A stretch of DNA of 64,000 nucleotides from Loktanella sp. DSM 29012 (GCF_900110705.1 NZ_FOEJ01000005.1:124001-188000), one strand, 5' to 3'. Shown: positions 1 to 8,726, numbered from the stretch's first letter. The notes: generated by a model not told the origin, from the sequence alone. Numbers and translations are program-made.

Positions 1-1
1 C

Positions 2-325
2 GTGGACCCCGCGTCCGACACCTACGGCCGGATCGTCCATCAGGTGATCACGCGCAACACTGGCGACGAGTTGCACCATTTCGGCTGAAATGCCTGTTCC
101 TCGTCCCTGTCGCCGCTGTCTGGCAACGCCTTTCTGGAACGCCGCTACCTGATCATTCCCAGCATCCGTTCGTCGCGCATCGACATCATCGACGTGAAGG
201 ACCCGCTGAAGGCGAAAATCCACTAGATCATCGAGCCCGAGGAGGTCTTTTCCAAGACCCGCTGTTCGCGCCCCCACACGATCCACTGCGGACCCAAGGT
301 CATCTATGTCTCGACCCTTGGCGGC
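2..325 (+). pseudogene. Remnant of selenium-binding protein / methanethiol oxidase (SBP56 family)
   Basis: One frame from base 2 reads as the N-terminal part of the SBP56 family, whose bacterial members (MtoX) oxidise methanethiol to formaldehyde, hydrogen sulfide and hydrogen peroxide. Recognisable blocks are DELHHFG followed by NACSS, then the IPSIRSSRIDIIDV block, the IIEPEEV block and the HTIHC block. The frame contains a TGA at 86-88, where the family has a Trp codon (HHxGWN), and a TAG at 224-226 just before IIEPEE. Homology stops near 325, where an unrelated integrase remnant begins on the other strand. The 5' end lies outside the window. Two stops plus truncation make this a pseudogene; the family call rests on my memory of the family motifs, not on a search. 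Confidence 0.85.
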
Positions 326-603
326 GGCCCCGCAGTCAGAAAAGCATAAGCCTTTCGCGCGGCCAGATCGCGCGCTGCCCGAAACCGGGCCTCCGCGTTT
401 CCGTCACACCCAGCAAGCCGCGCTTCCATCCATCGATGGTATCCCGCCCAAACACATTCCACCTTCGAATGTGCAATCGCGCGAGAATCTGTTTTCAAGC
501 TGTGCCAGATAACAGGCCGCGGCTCCACATCAGCAAACCGCGCTGGCACGCGTCGCTTCGGGTAAACCGTCCTGCCGCGTGGGGTAAGGTTGTCTGAGAT
601 CGC
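326..603 (-). pseudogene. int: N-terminal remnant of a tyrosine-type phage/island integrase
   Basis: Read on the minus strand from about 603 to 326, the frame gives NLTPRGRTVYPKRRVPARF, then FADVEPRP, SLKTDSRA, VWAGYHRWMEARLAG and EARFRAARDLAARKAYAFL. This is the N-terminal pattern of Rhodobacteraceae tyrosine integrases (short beta strand, KRRVP, then the SAM-like DNA-binding helices). No catalytic C-terminal domain (R..HxxR..Y) follows; the frame ends at 304 inside the mtoX-like remnant. No good ATG precedes the match, and the only in-frame starts are internal (GTG at 549). The remnant lies just downstream of the 3' end of tRNA-Ser, the usual position for an island integrase, so it probably marks an old integration event. 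Assignment is by pattern only. Confidence 0.65.
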
Positions 604-741
604 ACATCTCCGAAACCCTCGGGTCGCAAAATGTGGTTCGAAATGGGTAGCAAATCAAGATGACCATCCCGACACGTCCCAATTCAATCGCCTTAATCAA
701 TTGAAACGAACGGGCAACTGACTTGTTGAATGGAACTCGTC
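604..741. other. Non-coding stretch between integrase remnant and tRNA-Ser
   Basis: AT-richer than the flanks and without a credible gene. The position corresponds to where an att site would sit, but I did not find a direct copy of the tRNA 3' end in it. Confidence 0.4.
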
Positions 742-831
742 TGGCGGAGGCTCAGGGATTCGAACCCTGGGAGGACTTTCACCCTCGTCGGTTTTCAAGA
801 CCGGTGCATTCGACCACTCTGCCAAGCCTCC
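742..831 (-). tRNA. tRNA-Ser(UGA)
   Basis: The minus strand folds as a class II tRNA. The acceptor stem pairs GGAGGCT with AGCCTCC, followed by discriminator G and an encoded CCA (744-742). The anticodon loop CTTGAAA gives anticodon TGA. There is an extended variable arm, and the T arm contains GGTTCGAATCC. Length is 90 nt including CCA. An integrase remnant lies beyond its 3' end, so this gene may have served as an attachment site. Confidence 0.96.
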
Positions 832-1054
832 GCGCAGGCACCTCATAATCCGGCCAAGACGTCAGGACAAGCCACTTCACACTCTGGGGAATTCCGCCGA
901 GACCGCACCTGCTTTGGCTTTCTTTCACGGCGCAGTGACGCTAGACTCCGCTCAGGATTTCGGGGGGTTGCTTCGGTCACGCCCCATACAATGACGCATC
1001 AGCGCAAGTGCCGTGCAAAACGGCCACGGTGCGACCTGCAAGAGAGGGCGAGCA

Positions 1055-1888
1055 ATGGCATTTGAATTCCGGCGTGTTTCCAGACCTGCAATCTGGCTGG
1101 CAATGACAGTCAGTGCGGTCGCACTGGCGGCATGCGAAAACCTGCCCAGTTTCGGTGCCGCGGCCGATGACGGGGCTGCCGCGCCCATCGTGACGCCGGC
1201 GGACGCCGCCAATGCCCGCGACATCGAAGCGCCCGAGGTTTTCAACCTGACCGAGGCCGGATTGTGGGACGGACGGCCTTCGCTGGGTGGCGTCTGGGTC
1301 GCGCATCCCTCCGTGACCGACCCCGAACGCGTGATCATCCGCAACACTTCCAACGGGCGTTTCGTGATCGGTGCCCTGTTCCGGCGTGAACGTGAAAATC
1401 CCGGGCCAGCGCTGCAGGTGTCGTCAGATGCGGCCGAAGAGCTGGGCATGCTGGCTGGCAGCCCGGCGCAGTTGAACGTCATCGCCCTGCGCCGCGAAGA
1501 GGCACCTGCCCCCACCGAAACAGCGATCACCGATTTTGACGCGCCAGAGGTGATCGCCGCCGAACCACTGGATGACGCCCCCGCCGCGGTCGCAGCGGCG
1601 ACACCGGACGCCGTGGCCCCTGCCCCCGTGGTACAACCCGCCGCGACCTCTACGCTGGACAAACCGTTCATCCAGATAGGCATTTTCAGCATCGAGGAAA
1701 ACGCCAACAATACCGCGACCGCACTGCGCGGCGACGGGCTTTCGGCAAACGTCATCGCACAGGAAAGCCAGACCAAGACGTTCTACCGTGTCACCGTCGG
1801 GCCCGCGCCCACGGCCGCCGACCGCAGCGCCGTTCTGGACAAGGTCAAGGCGCTGGGTTTCAACGATGCCTATGCCGTGACGAACTGA
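1055..1888 (+). CDS. SPOR-domain lipoprotein
   Basis: A 277-residue protein. The N terminus is a lipoprotein signal: basic residues, a hydrophobic stretch and the lipobox LAAC, with the lipidated Cys at residue 27. A central Ala/Pro-rich linker (about residues 150-205) leads to a C-terminal SPOR domain of about 70 residues starting near FIQIGIFS, a fold that binds denuded peptidoglycan strands at division sites. I chose the ATG at 1055 because AGAGAGGG lies just upstream and the signal peptide begins there; an in-frame ATG at 1013 would add an unlikely hydrophilic leader. The next gene, 18 bp downstream, is a D-Ala-D-Ala carboxypeptidase, which supports a cell-wall role. The precise function is unknown. 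Confidence 0.85.
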   Translation: MAFEFRRVSRPAIWLAMTVSAVALAACENLPSFGAAADDGAAAPIVTPADAANARDIEAPEVFNLTEAGLWDGRPSLGGVWVAHPSVTDPERVIIRNTSNGRFVIGALFRRERENPGPALQVSSDAAEELGMLAGSPAQLNVIALRREEAPAPTETAITDFDAPEVIAAEPLDDAPAAVAAATPDAVAPAPVVQPAATSTLDKPFIQIGIFSIEENANNTATALRGDGLSANVIAQESQTKTFYRVTVGPAPTAADRSAVLDKVKALGFNDAYAVTN

Positions 1889-1906
1889 TACCAAAAGGAT
1901 TTCACC

Positions 1907-3106
1907 ATGACTCAAGCCCTGCGTATCGCAGCACTCGCACTCTCACTGCTGGGCAGCACTGCCATGGCACAGCAGTTCGAGACAAGCGCGGGTTCGGGGT
2001 TTGTGATGGACATGACCACCGGCACCGTGCTGCTTGAAAAAAATGCGGATGCGCCGCTGCCGCCTGCGTCGATGTCGAAACTGATGACGATCTACATGGC
2101 ATTCGAGGCCGTGGCAGACGGTCGGTTGCGCATTGACGAAGAACTGCCCGTGTCCGCCCATGCGGCCAGCTACGGCGGATCGTCGATGTTCCTTGATACG
2201 ACGGATCGCGTCACCGTCGAGGATCTGTTGCGCGGCGTGATCGTCCTGTCCGGCAACGACGCAAGCACCGTGCTGGCCGAGGCACTGTCGCCCGATGGAA
2301 CCGAAGCCGGATTTGCCCGGATGATGACGGCGCGCGCGCGCGAAATGGGCATGAACAATTCGACCTTTGCCAATTCCAGTGGCTGGCCCGATCCCAGTCA
2401 CCGCATGTCGATGCGCGATCTGGGCATTCTGGCAGAGCGTCTGATTGTCGATTTCCCGACGTTCTATCCGATCTTTGCCGAACAGGAATTTCTGTTCGAC
2501 GGGCGCGTGCCATCCAACAGCCGCAACCGCAATCCGATCCTGGGGCTGGGGATCGGTGCCGATGGTCTGAAAACGGGTCACACGTCCGAGGCCGGCTATG
2601 GTCTGGTGGGGTCCGCCAAACAGGATGGGCGGCGGATCATCTTTGTGCTGTCCGGCATGGACACCCCACAGGAACGCGCCGAGGAATCCGAGAAAATTGT
2701 GAACTGGGCCTTTCGCCAATTCGCACAACGCGAGGTCGCGGCCTCTGGCGTGCGGATCGCGACAGCCGATGTCTGGATGGGCGAAACGCAGCAGATCGGC
2801 CTGACCGTGGCCGAAGATTTACAGATGCTGGTTCCGACGACCAATGGCGACACGCTGAACGCCAGCGTTTCATTCAGCGGCCCCGTGCAGGCACCGATTA
2901 CCGCCGGGCAGACGCTGGGCGAGCTGGTCATCGAATTCGACGGCCTGCCCGACCGCCGCGTCCCACTGGTCGCCGATTCCGATGTGGCGCGTGGCGGTTT
3001 CATGCCACGGATGCGCACCGCCGCGCAGGTGCTACTGGGCAAGGTCACATCCCGCACCGCCGATCCCGCAGCCGCAGCACCCGCCGACGCCGAAGAGGCG
3101 GCATGA
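1907..3106 (+). CDS. dacF: D-alanyl-D-alanine carboxypeptidase (PBP5/6 family, serine type)
   Basis: Periplasmic enzyme that trims the terminal D-alanine from peptidoglycan stem peptides. The 399-residue protein has a signal peptide ending near AMAQQ. All three penicillin-binding motifs are present: SMSK at residues 55-58 (Ser55 nucleophile), SGN at 115-117 and KTG at 222-224. The C-terminal beta domain (about 280-375) ends in a short amphipathic segment around GGFMPRMRTAAQVLLG, which could anchor it to the membrane as in PBP5, then an Ala/Pro-rich tail. It follows the SPOR lipoprotein by 18 bp, and its stop overlaps the tmk start by ATGA, so the run is probably one transcript. The symbol is by family resemblance. 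Confidence 0.93.
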   Translation: MTQALRIAALALSLLGSTAMAQQFETSAGSGFVMDMTTGTVLLEKNADAPLPPASMSKLMTIYMAFEAVADGRLRIDEELPVSAHAASYGGSSMFLDTTDRVTVEDLLRGVIVLSGNDASTVLAEALSPDGTEAGFARMMTARAREMGMNNSTFANSSGWPDPSHRMSMRDLGILAERLIVDFPTFYPIFAEQEFLFDGRVPSNSRNRNPILGLGIGADGLKTGHTSEAGYGLVGSAKQDGRRIIFVLSGMDTPQERAEESEKIVNWAFRQFAQREVAASGVRIATADVWMGETQQIGLTVAEDLQMLVPTTNGDTLNASVSFSGPVQAPITAGQTLGELVIEFDGLPDRRVPLVADSDVARGGFMPRMRTAAQVLLGKVTSRTADPAAAAPADAEEAA

Positions 3107-3726
3107 CCTCAGTCGACCCGCACTCCGTTCGGTTCATCACCTTCGAAGGTATCGACGGGTCCGGCAAGTCGACCCAAGCCAGGCGTCTTGCAGACGATCT
3201 GCGGGCGCGTGGTCAACAGGTGGTGCTGACCCGCGAACCGGGCGGCAGCGCAGGTGCAGAGGAAATCCGCACCCTCGTACTGACAGGCGACCCGGGCAGA
3301 TGGTCTGCCATGACGGAACTACTGCTGTTCAACGCCGCCCGTCGGGATCACCTCGAAAAGACGATTCAACCGGCACTGGCCGCAGGACATACCGTGATCT
3401 GCGACCGTTTCGCCGACAGCACGCGCGCCTATCAGGGGGCCACGCGCGGTGACCTGCGCGGCACCGTCGATCAGTTGCACGCGCTGATGATCGGGCTGGA
3501 ACCCGACCTGACATTCATCATCGACATGGACCCTGCCACGGCGCTGGCCCGTGGTCTGGCCCGCGCGGGTGCGGAACAGCGGTTCGAGGACATGGGCCTG
3601 CCGTTGCAGCAAAAGGTGCGGTCGGTCTTTTGCGATCTGGCCCGCGATCATCCTGAACGCTGCGTCTTGATCGACGGCGACCGTGACCCCGACAGTGTGG
3701 CTGCCGATATCGCATCGCGCCTATGA
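3103..3726 (+). CDS. tmk: Thymidylate kinase
   Basis: Phosphorylates dTMP to dTDP in the cytoplasm with ATP, an essential step for DNA synthesis. The 207-residue length is normal. The Walker A loop GIDGSGKST is at residues 16-24, the TREPGG motif of the dTMP site follows, then a DRFADSTRAYQG block and a lid region with ARAGAEQRFEDMG. It overlaps the dacF stop and the holB start by 4 bp each (ATGA), implying translational coupling with holB, the clamp-loader subunit; tmk-holB is a common bacterial pair. Confidence 0.97.
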   Translation: MTSVDPHSVRFITFEGIDGSGKSTQARRLADDLRARGQQVVLTREPGGSAGAEEIRTLVLTGDPGRWSAMTELLLFNAARRDHLEKTIQPALAAGHTVICDRFADSTRAYQGATRGDLRGTVDQLHALMIGLEPDLTFIIDMDPATALARGLARAGAEQRFEDMGLPLQQKVRSVFCDLARDHPERCVLIDGDRDPDSVAADIASRL

Positions 3727-4844
3727 CCGATCTGCCCGAACCAGATCGCATCGCAGGCGCGCCCCATCCGCGTGACACGCCCGTCCTGTTCGGTCAGGAC
3801 GCGGCGATCGCTGATTTTCTGGATGCCTACAACACGAGACGCCTGCATTCCGGCTGGCTGATTACAGGCCCGCGGGGCGTGGGCAAGGCGACGCTGGCGT
3901 GGAAAATCGCGACCTTTCTGCTGGCCCAGCCCGCCAGCCCGGACGCAGGTCTGTTCGGTGATCCGCCGCCCGTCACCTCGCTTGCGATCGCGCCGGACCA
4001 CCCCGATGCGCGGCTGATCGCAGCCGGTGCGCATCCACGCCTCTTTGTCGTGCGCCGTCCCGTCGACGACAAGACAGGCACCCTCAAGGCCGATATCACC
4101 GTCGATACAATCCGCGGCATGAAAGGTTTCTTTCAGATGTCATCCGCCGATGGCGGCCGCCGGGTCGTGATCGTGGATGCCGCCGACGAGATGAACCGCG
4201 CCGCCGCCAATGCCATCCTCAAGGAACTGGAAGAGCCGCCTGCCCGCACGACACTGCTTCTCATTGCGCATCAGCCGTCGCGTCTGCTGCCCACGATCCG
4301 GTCACGCTGCCGGGTGCTGCGCTGCGCGCCGCTTGCGGCGGATGACCTTGCTGCTGTCCTGGACCAGGCCGGATTGTCGGCCGATCAATCCCAGGCCTTG
4401 CAGGCGCTCTCTGGCGGGTCCGCCGGCGACGCGGTCCGCCTGCTGACCCAGGACGGCCTGGCACTTTACGCGCAACTGGTTCAGCTGCTGGATGGCCTGC
4501 CCCAGATCGACCGCACCGCAGCGCTGAAACTGGCCGAAAGCTGTGCAGGCAAGCAGAATGCCAACCGCTTTGCCCTGATGCTTGACCTATTCGACCTGCT
4601 GCTGTCACGCGCCGCCCATGCGGGTATCGCCGGCGAGCCGCGCACCCAAGGAGCCCCCGGCGAGGCCCGCCTTTTGACACGGATCAGCCCGCACGACCGC
4701 GCGGCCCGCGCCTGGGCGGATCTGACGCAGACCGCAGGCGCGCGCGCGCGCCACGGACGGGCGGTGAACCTTGACCCTGCCGCGCTGGTGCTGGATATGA
4801 TCTTCAGCATAGAGCGTGTGGCACAGACCGACGCCAGCCCCTAA
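3723..4844 (+). CDS. holB: DNA polymerase III subunit delta'
   Basis: Clamp-loader subunit of the replicative polymerase, an AAA+ protein. Walker A-like GPRGVGKAT is at residues 49-57; VIVDAADEMNRAAANAILK is the Walker B and helix region, followed by LEEPPARTTLLLIAH and the sensor/arginine region RLLPTIRSRCR. There are no Cys residues where E. coli delta' has its zinc module, as I expect for alphaproteobacterial members. Length is 373 residues. It is coupled to tmk by ATGA; tatD follows after 12 bp. Confidence 0.95.
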   Translation: MTDLPEPDRIAGAPHPRDTPVLFGQDAAIADFLDAYNTRRLHSGWLITGPRGVGKATLAWKIATFLLAQPASPDAGLFGDPPPVTSLAIAPDHPDARLIAAGAHPRLFVVRRPVDDKTGTLKADITVDTIRGMKGFFQMSSADGGRRVVIVDAADEMNRAAANAILKELEEPPARTTLLLIAHQPSRLLPTIRSRCRVLRCAPLAADDLAAVLDQAGLSADQSQALQALSGGSAGDAVRLLTQDGLALYAQLVQLLDGLPQIDRTAALKLAESCAGKQNANRFALMLDLFDLLLSRAAHAGIAGEPRTQGAPGEARLLTRISPHDRAARAWADLTQTAGARARHGRAVNLDPAALVLDMIFSIERVAQTDASP

Positions 4845-4856
4845 AAGGCCCCCATC

Positions 4857-5636
4857 ATGTCCCACCTCGTCGACAGTCACTGCCATCTGGATTTTCCCGA
4901 TTTCGACGACAGCCGCGCCGATGTGGTCCAGCGCGCCGTGGACGCAGGTGTCACGCGCATGGTCACCATCTGCACGAAACTGGCGAACGCGCCCCGTGTC
5001 GCCGCCATTGCTGACGCCCACGCCCCCGTCTATTGGGCCGCCGGCACCCACCCGATGAGCGTGGCGGACCAACCCATGGCAACGGTCGACGATCTCGTGG
5101 CGCTCGCCCGGCATCCCAAATTCGTCGGCATCGGTGAAACGGGTCTGGATTATCACTACACCGCCGACAGCAAATTCGTGCAGCAACAATCGCTGCGTCT
5201 GCATATCGAGGCCGCACGCCAGACCCGGCTACCGCTGATCATCCACGCCCGCGACGCCGACGACGACATGGCGCGCATCCTGACCGAAGAACACGCCGCA
5301 GGTGCATTTACCTGCGTCATGCACTGCTTTTCATCCTCGCGCGCGCTGGCCGAGGCGGCGCTGGCCCTCGATTTCTATCTGTCGATGTCCGGTATTGCAG
5401 CCTTTCCCAAATCCCGCGACCTGCGAGCCATATTTGCCGATGCGCCACTGGACCGGATCCTGGTGGAAACCGACAGCCCCTACCTCGCCCCGCCGCCGCA
5501 CCGCGGCAAGACGAACGAGCCGGCCTATACCGCACATACGGCACGCGTCGGGTCCGAGGTGTTCGGCCTCACACCTGCGGAATTCGCAACCCGGACAACC
5601 GCCAACTTCGACCGCCTGTTCTGGAAGGCCGTATGA
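4857..5636 (+). CDS. tatD: TatD family metal-dependent hydrolase
   Basis: TIM-barrel metal-dependent hydrolase of the amidohydrolase superfamily; characterised TatD proteins have 3'-5' DNase activity. The metal ligands are visible: H8 and H10 in DSHCHLDF, the Glu of GIGETGLDYH, later His residues, and the Asp of VETDSPYLAP. The 259-residue length is typical. It follows holB closely and overlaps the MBL hydrolase start by ATGA. The physiological substrate is not shown by the sequence. Confidence 0.93.
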   Translation: MSHLVDSHCHLDFPDFDDSRADVVQRAVDAGVTRMVTICTKLANAPRVAAIADAHAPVYWAAGTHPMSVADQPMATVDDLVALARHPKFVGIGETGLDYHYTADSKFVQQQSLRLHIEAARQTRLPLIIHARDADDDMARILTEEHAAGAFTCVMHCFSSSRALAEAALALDFYLSMSGIAAFPKSRDLRAIFADAPLDRILVETDSPYLAPPPHRGKTNEPAYTAHTARVGSEVFGLTPAEFATRTTANFDRLFWKAV

Positions 5637-6424
5637 CCCTGCGTTTCACCATTCTGGGCTGCGGATCATCCGGTGGCGTGCCACGCTTGGGCGGTATCTG
5701 GGGCGACTGCGATCCGACCAATCCCAGGAACCGTCGCAGGCGCTGTTCGCTGCTGGTGCAGCGCGACGGGCCGGACGGCACCACCAGCGTGCTGATCGAC
5801 ACCACACCCGACATGCGCGAACAACTGCTGGAGGCCGGTATCGGCCAGCTGGACGGTGTGGTCTACACCCATCCCCATGCGGATCATGTGCACGGTATCG
5901 ACGATCTGCGCATGATCGTGTTCAACACCCGCAAACGCCTGGATGTCTGGGCCGATGGTCCCACGGCACAAGCGCTGACCGAACGCTTTGGCTATGCCTT
6001 CGAGACACCGCCTGGATCAAGCTATCCACCGATCCTGGATCTGCGCCATATCCGTGGCGATGTGCATGTGGGTGGCGCAGGCGGCAAGATCATCCTGACA
6101 CCCTTCACGGTAGAACACGGCAATATTCCCGCCCTGGGATTCCGGATCGCCGATGTTGCCTACCTGCCGGATGTATCCGGCATACCCGAGGCGGTCTGGC
6201 CAACCCTCGACGGGTTGCACACCTGGATCGTGGATGCCTTGCGCCGCACGCCGCATCCCAGTCACAGCCATCTCGCCCGGACATGCGACTGGATTGCGCG
6301 GGCAAATCCGCAACAGGCGATCCTCACAAACATGCATGTGGACCTTGATTACGCCCACTTGCAGGACGAACTGCCCGACCACATCATCCCGGCCCACGAC
6401 GGGCTGCGTATCGTCCGACCCTAG
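5633..6424 (+). CDS. MBL-fold metallo-hydrolase (PhnP-like)
   Basis: A 263-residue metallo-beta-lactamase-fold phosphodiesterase relative. The family start LGCGSSGGVPRLG resembles PhnP and RNase Z-like hydrolases. The metal motif HPHADHVHG is at residues 80-88 (H80, H82, D84, H85), followed by GIDDLR; further His residues occur in TVEHGN and the C-terminal NMHVDLDY. It is coupled to tatD by a 4-bp overlap. No phosphonate genes are nearby, so a phn role is not supported; a cyclic phosphodiester or RNA-related substrate is possible. Confidence 0.9.
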   Translation: MTLRFTILGCGSSGGVPRLGGIWGDCDPTNPRNRRRRCSLLVQRDGPDGTTSVLIDTTPDMREQLLEAGIGQLDGVVYTHPHADHVHGIDDLRMIVFNTRKRLDVWADGPTAQALTERFGYAFETPPGSSYPPILDLRHIRGDVHVGGAGGKIILTPFTVEHGNIPALGFRIADVAYLPDVSGIPEAVWPTLDGLHTWIVDALRRTPHPSHSHLARTCDWIARANPQQAILTNMHVDLDYAHLQDELPDHIIPAHDGLRIVRP

Positions 6425-6470
6425 CATCATCTTGCCGCAAATACTCGCATACTCGCCCGCCGCAGGCGTC
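6424..6470 (+). repeat. Dispersed intergenic repeat, copy A
   Basis: Begins right after the MBL gene stop with GCATCATCTTGCC, two variable bases, then AAATACTC, followed by a CGCCCGCCGCAGGCG-like GC block. The same core recurs at 15498, 27583, 57200 and 63521. Confidence 0.75.
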
Positions 6471-6498
6471 CGCCATTCGAACCAGAGGGACCTCACCC

Positions 6499-7428
6499 AT
6501 GACAGCGCTGATCGAGGTCATCCTCCCCGTCTTTCTGGTCATCGGTTTCGGCTATGTCGCGGTCTGGCGCGGCCTGTTCAGCGATGCAGGCGTGGACGGG
6601 CTGATGCGCTTCACCCAGACCTTTGCCCTGCCCTGCCTGTTGTTCAAGGCAATGTCCGACCTGGACCTGAGCCAGAATTTCAGCTTGGCATTGCTGGGCA
6701 GCTTCTACACCGGCGCATTGGCCTGTTTCATCTGCGGCACGCTCGGTGGCCGCTACCTGTTCAAACGCGACTGGGAGGACGCGATTGCCATCGGATTTTG
6801 CGCACTGTTCTCCAACACATTGCTGCTGGGCATTCCCATCACCGAACGCGCCTACGGCACCGATGCACTGGCGGGAAATTTCGCGATCATCGCGATGCAC
6901 GCGCCCTTTGGCTATTTCCTCGGGATTACGGCCATGGAAATCGTGCGCAACCAGGGCGGGGCGCGCAGACAGCTCCCCTGGAAGGTGCTGAACGCCATGT
7001 TCCACAACAGCCTGATCATCGGGATCGTTCTGGGCCTAACCGTGAACCTGTCGGGAATGGCCCTGCCGGTCACTGTCGCGGATGCCATCGACCTGATGGT
7101 CCGTGCGGCTCTGCCGGCGGCGTTGTTCGGTCTGGGGGGGGTGCTGTACCGCTACCGCCCTGAAGGTGACATGCGCACGATCCTGTTCGTTTGCGCAATC
7201 AGCCTTGGTCTGCATCCCCTGATCGTCTGGACGATGGGGCGCGCGACAGGACTCGATATCGCCGATTTCAGGTCCGCGATCCTGACCGCCGCCATGGCCC
7301 CGGGGGTGAACGCTTATGTCTTTGCAAATATGTATGGCCGGGCCCGCCGGGTTGCCGCATCCTCCGTGCTGATCGCCACGGGCGGCAGCGTCCTGACGAT
7401 CTGGGGCTGGCTCTACATTCTGCCCTGA
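6499..7428 (+). CDS. AEC family transporter (auxin efflux carrier-like)
   Basis: An integral inner-membrane protein of 309 residues with about ten hydrophobic segments spread over the whole length. It has the typical AEC N terminus (IEVILPVFLVIGFGYVAV), the FALPCLLFKAM segment, and the C-terminal AAMAPGVNAYVFANMYG block. Bacterial members export or take up small organic acids such as malate or malonate; the substrate here cannot be told. The ATG at 6499 follows a GAGGG Shine-Dalgarno by 8 nt. It is probably transcribed with or shortly after the upstream run. A pair of palindromes behind it separates it from the convergent ABC operon. Confidence 0.9.
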   Translation: MTALIEVILPVFLVIGFGYVAVWRGLFSDAGVDGLMRFTQTFALPCLLFKAMSDLDLSQNFSLALLGSFYTGALACFICGTLGGRYLFKRDWEDAIAIGFCALFSNTLLLGIPITERAYGTDALAGNFAIIAMHAPFGYFLGITAMEIVRNQGGARRQLPWKVLNAMFHNSLIIGIVLGLTVNLSGMALPVTVADAIDLMVRAALPAALFGLGGVLYRYRPEGDMRTILFVCAISLGLHPLIVWTMGRATGLDIADFRSAILTAAMAPGVNAYVFANMYGRARRVAASSVLIATGGSVLTIWGWLYILP

Positions 7429-7430
7429 TC

Positions 7431-7494
7431 CCGATTTTTCGCGAAAAATCGGCCCCCCGCCAGCAACGGGAGGCCGTATTTTCGCGAAAATACG
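7431..7494. terminator. Two palindromes between convergent genes (probable bidirectional terminator)
   Basis: Perfect palindromes at 7431-7452 and 7475-7494, both built on a TTTTCGCGAAAA core with different outer bases. They fill the 71 bp between the AEC transporter stop and the stop of the convergent permease gene. A related imperfect hairpin lies at 57293-57313. Confidence 0.65.
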
Positions 7495-7499
7495 GGGGA

Positions 7500-8726
7500 T
7501 CAGCCCGGCGACATGCCCCGCAGGCGTTCCGACCGGCGCCGCAACAATTCCACCACCGTCAGCAGGCAGATTGACACGCAGACCAGCACCGTGGCCACCG
7601 CGAGGATCGTCGGTGAAATCTGCTCGCGCAGGCCGGTGAACATCTGCCACGGCAGCGTTTTTTGCGCGGCGGCGCCCACGAACAGTACGACGACCACCTC
7701 GTCGAACGACGTGATAAAGGCGAATAGGCCGCCTGAGATCACGCCGGGCAGAATCAGCGGCATCTGGATCTTGAAGAACGTCTTGGCAGGTCCCGCACCC
7801 ATGTTTGCCGCAGCCCGTGTCAGCGATTGGTCGAAACCGACCAGGGTGGCCGTCACCGTGATAATGACGAAGGGAATGCCCAATGCGGCATGGGCCAAAA
7901 CCACCTTGATATAGCCGGTCAGATCCTTGGACAGGCCCAGATATTCCTCCATCCACAAGCCCATCTGGCTGTAGAAAAAGAACATGCCCGTGGCCGAGAT
8001 GATCAACGGCACGATCATCGGCGAAATCAGGATCGCCATGATCGCGCGCCGGGCGGGCACATGCGATTGCGACAAACCGATCGCCGCCAGCGTGCCCAGC
8101 GTCACCGAAATGATGGTCGCCAGCGGCGCGATGATCAGCGAATTCTTCAACGGCTGAAGCCATGCATCATTGGTGAAAAAGTCGCGGTAATGGCGCAGGC
8201 TGTAGGCCTCTGGATCCAGCGCCAGCATGCCCGGTGTAAAGGTAAAGAAGTTTTCGGCGTTGAACGACAACGGGATCACCGTGACGATCGGTGCGATCAG
8301 GAAAAAGAAGATGGCACCGCAGATGAACTTGAACGCATTGTGCCACAGCGTCTGGCCAGAGGTTGCGTAAACCGGCACGCCACGGCGGTAGTTGCCCTTG
8401 GTCAGCCAATAGACCGCCCAGCCCAGCAGCGCGCCCAGGATCACGCCGCCGATGAAACCGGCCAGACCACCCGCCAGCAGCCCCAGCACACCGCAGATCC
8501 CCGTGGCCGTCCAGCGGCCTGAACGCTGCGGCAGATAGCGCGGCAGCACAAAGGCCAGCACAGCCGCCACGATTATCCCGACCAGCGTGCCGGCAGCAGG
8601 TCCCAGACCTGCCGCCTGCCCACCGATGAAACCAAGAATCGCGCCAAAGGCCAGCAGCAGCGGCAAGGCAAATGTCATGAAGGGGCGCAGTGGTTTGCCT
8701 GCGGTCGGATTGAATGCAGCAGCCAT
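7500..8726 (-). CDS. ABC transporter permease, spermidine/putrescine (PotC) type
   Basis: Inner-membrane permease of a polyamine/opine-type importer. The C-terminal ~270 residues are a standard permease with the coupling loop RAAANMGAGPAKTFFKIQMPLILPG near residues 315-340. The first ~130 residues are unusual: they hold about four extra hydrophobic, Gly/Ala-rich segments before the canonical first helix (FKFICGAIFFFLIAPIVTVIPLSF). At 408 residues it is well above the usual 260-290. It starts 2 bp after the stop of the other permease. Last gene of the operon SBP - DUF1330 - permease - permease, with the ATPase gene upstream on the same strand. Confidence 0.92.
   Translation of the reverse strand: MAAAFNPTAGKPLRPFMTFALPLLLAFGAILGFIGGQAAGLGPAAGTLVGIIVAAVLAFVLPRYLPQRSGRWTATGICGVLGLLAGGLAGFIGGVILGALLGWAVYWLTKGNYRRGVPVYATSGQTLWHNAFKFICGAIFFFLIAPIVTVIPLSFNAENFFTFTPGMLALDPEAYSLRHYRDFFTNDAWLQPLKNSLIIAPLATIISVTLGTLAAIGLSQSHVPARRAIMAILISPMIVPLIISATGMFFFYSQMGLWMEEYLGLSKDLTGYIKVVLAHAALGIPFVIITVTATLVGFDQSLTRAAANMGAGPAKTFFKIQMPLILPGVISGGLFAFITSFDEVVVVLFVGAAAQKTLPWQMFTGLREQISPTILAVATVLVCVSICLLTVVELLRRRSERLRGMSPG

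Noticed and set aside
86-88. TGA in a selenium-binding protein frame as a selenocysteine codon
   Set aside because: The aligned residue in this family is Trp, a TAG follows in the same frame, the gene is truncated, and no SECIS-like hairpin is evident.
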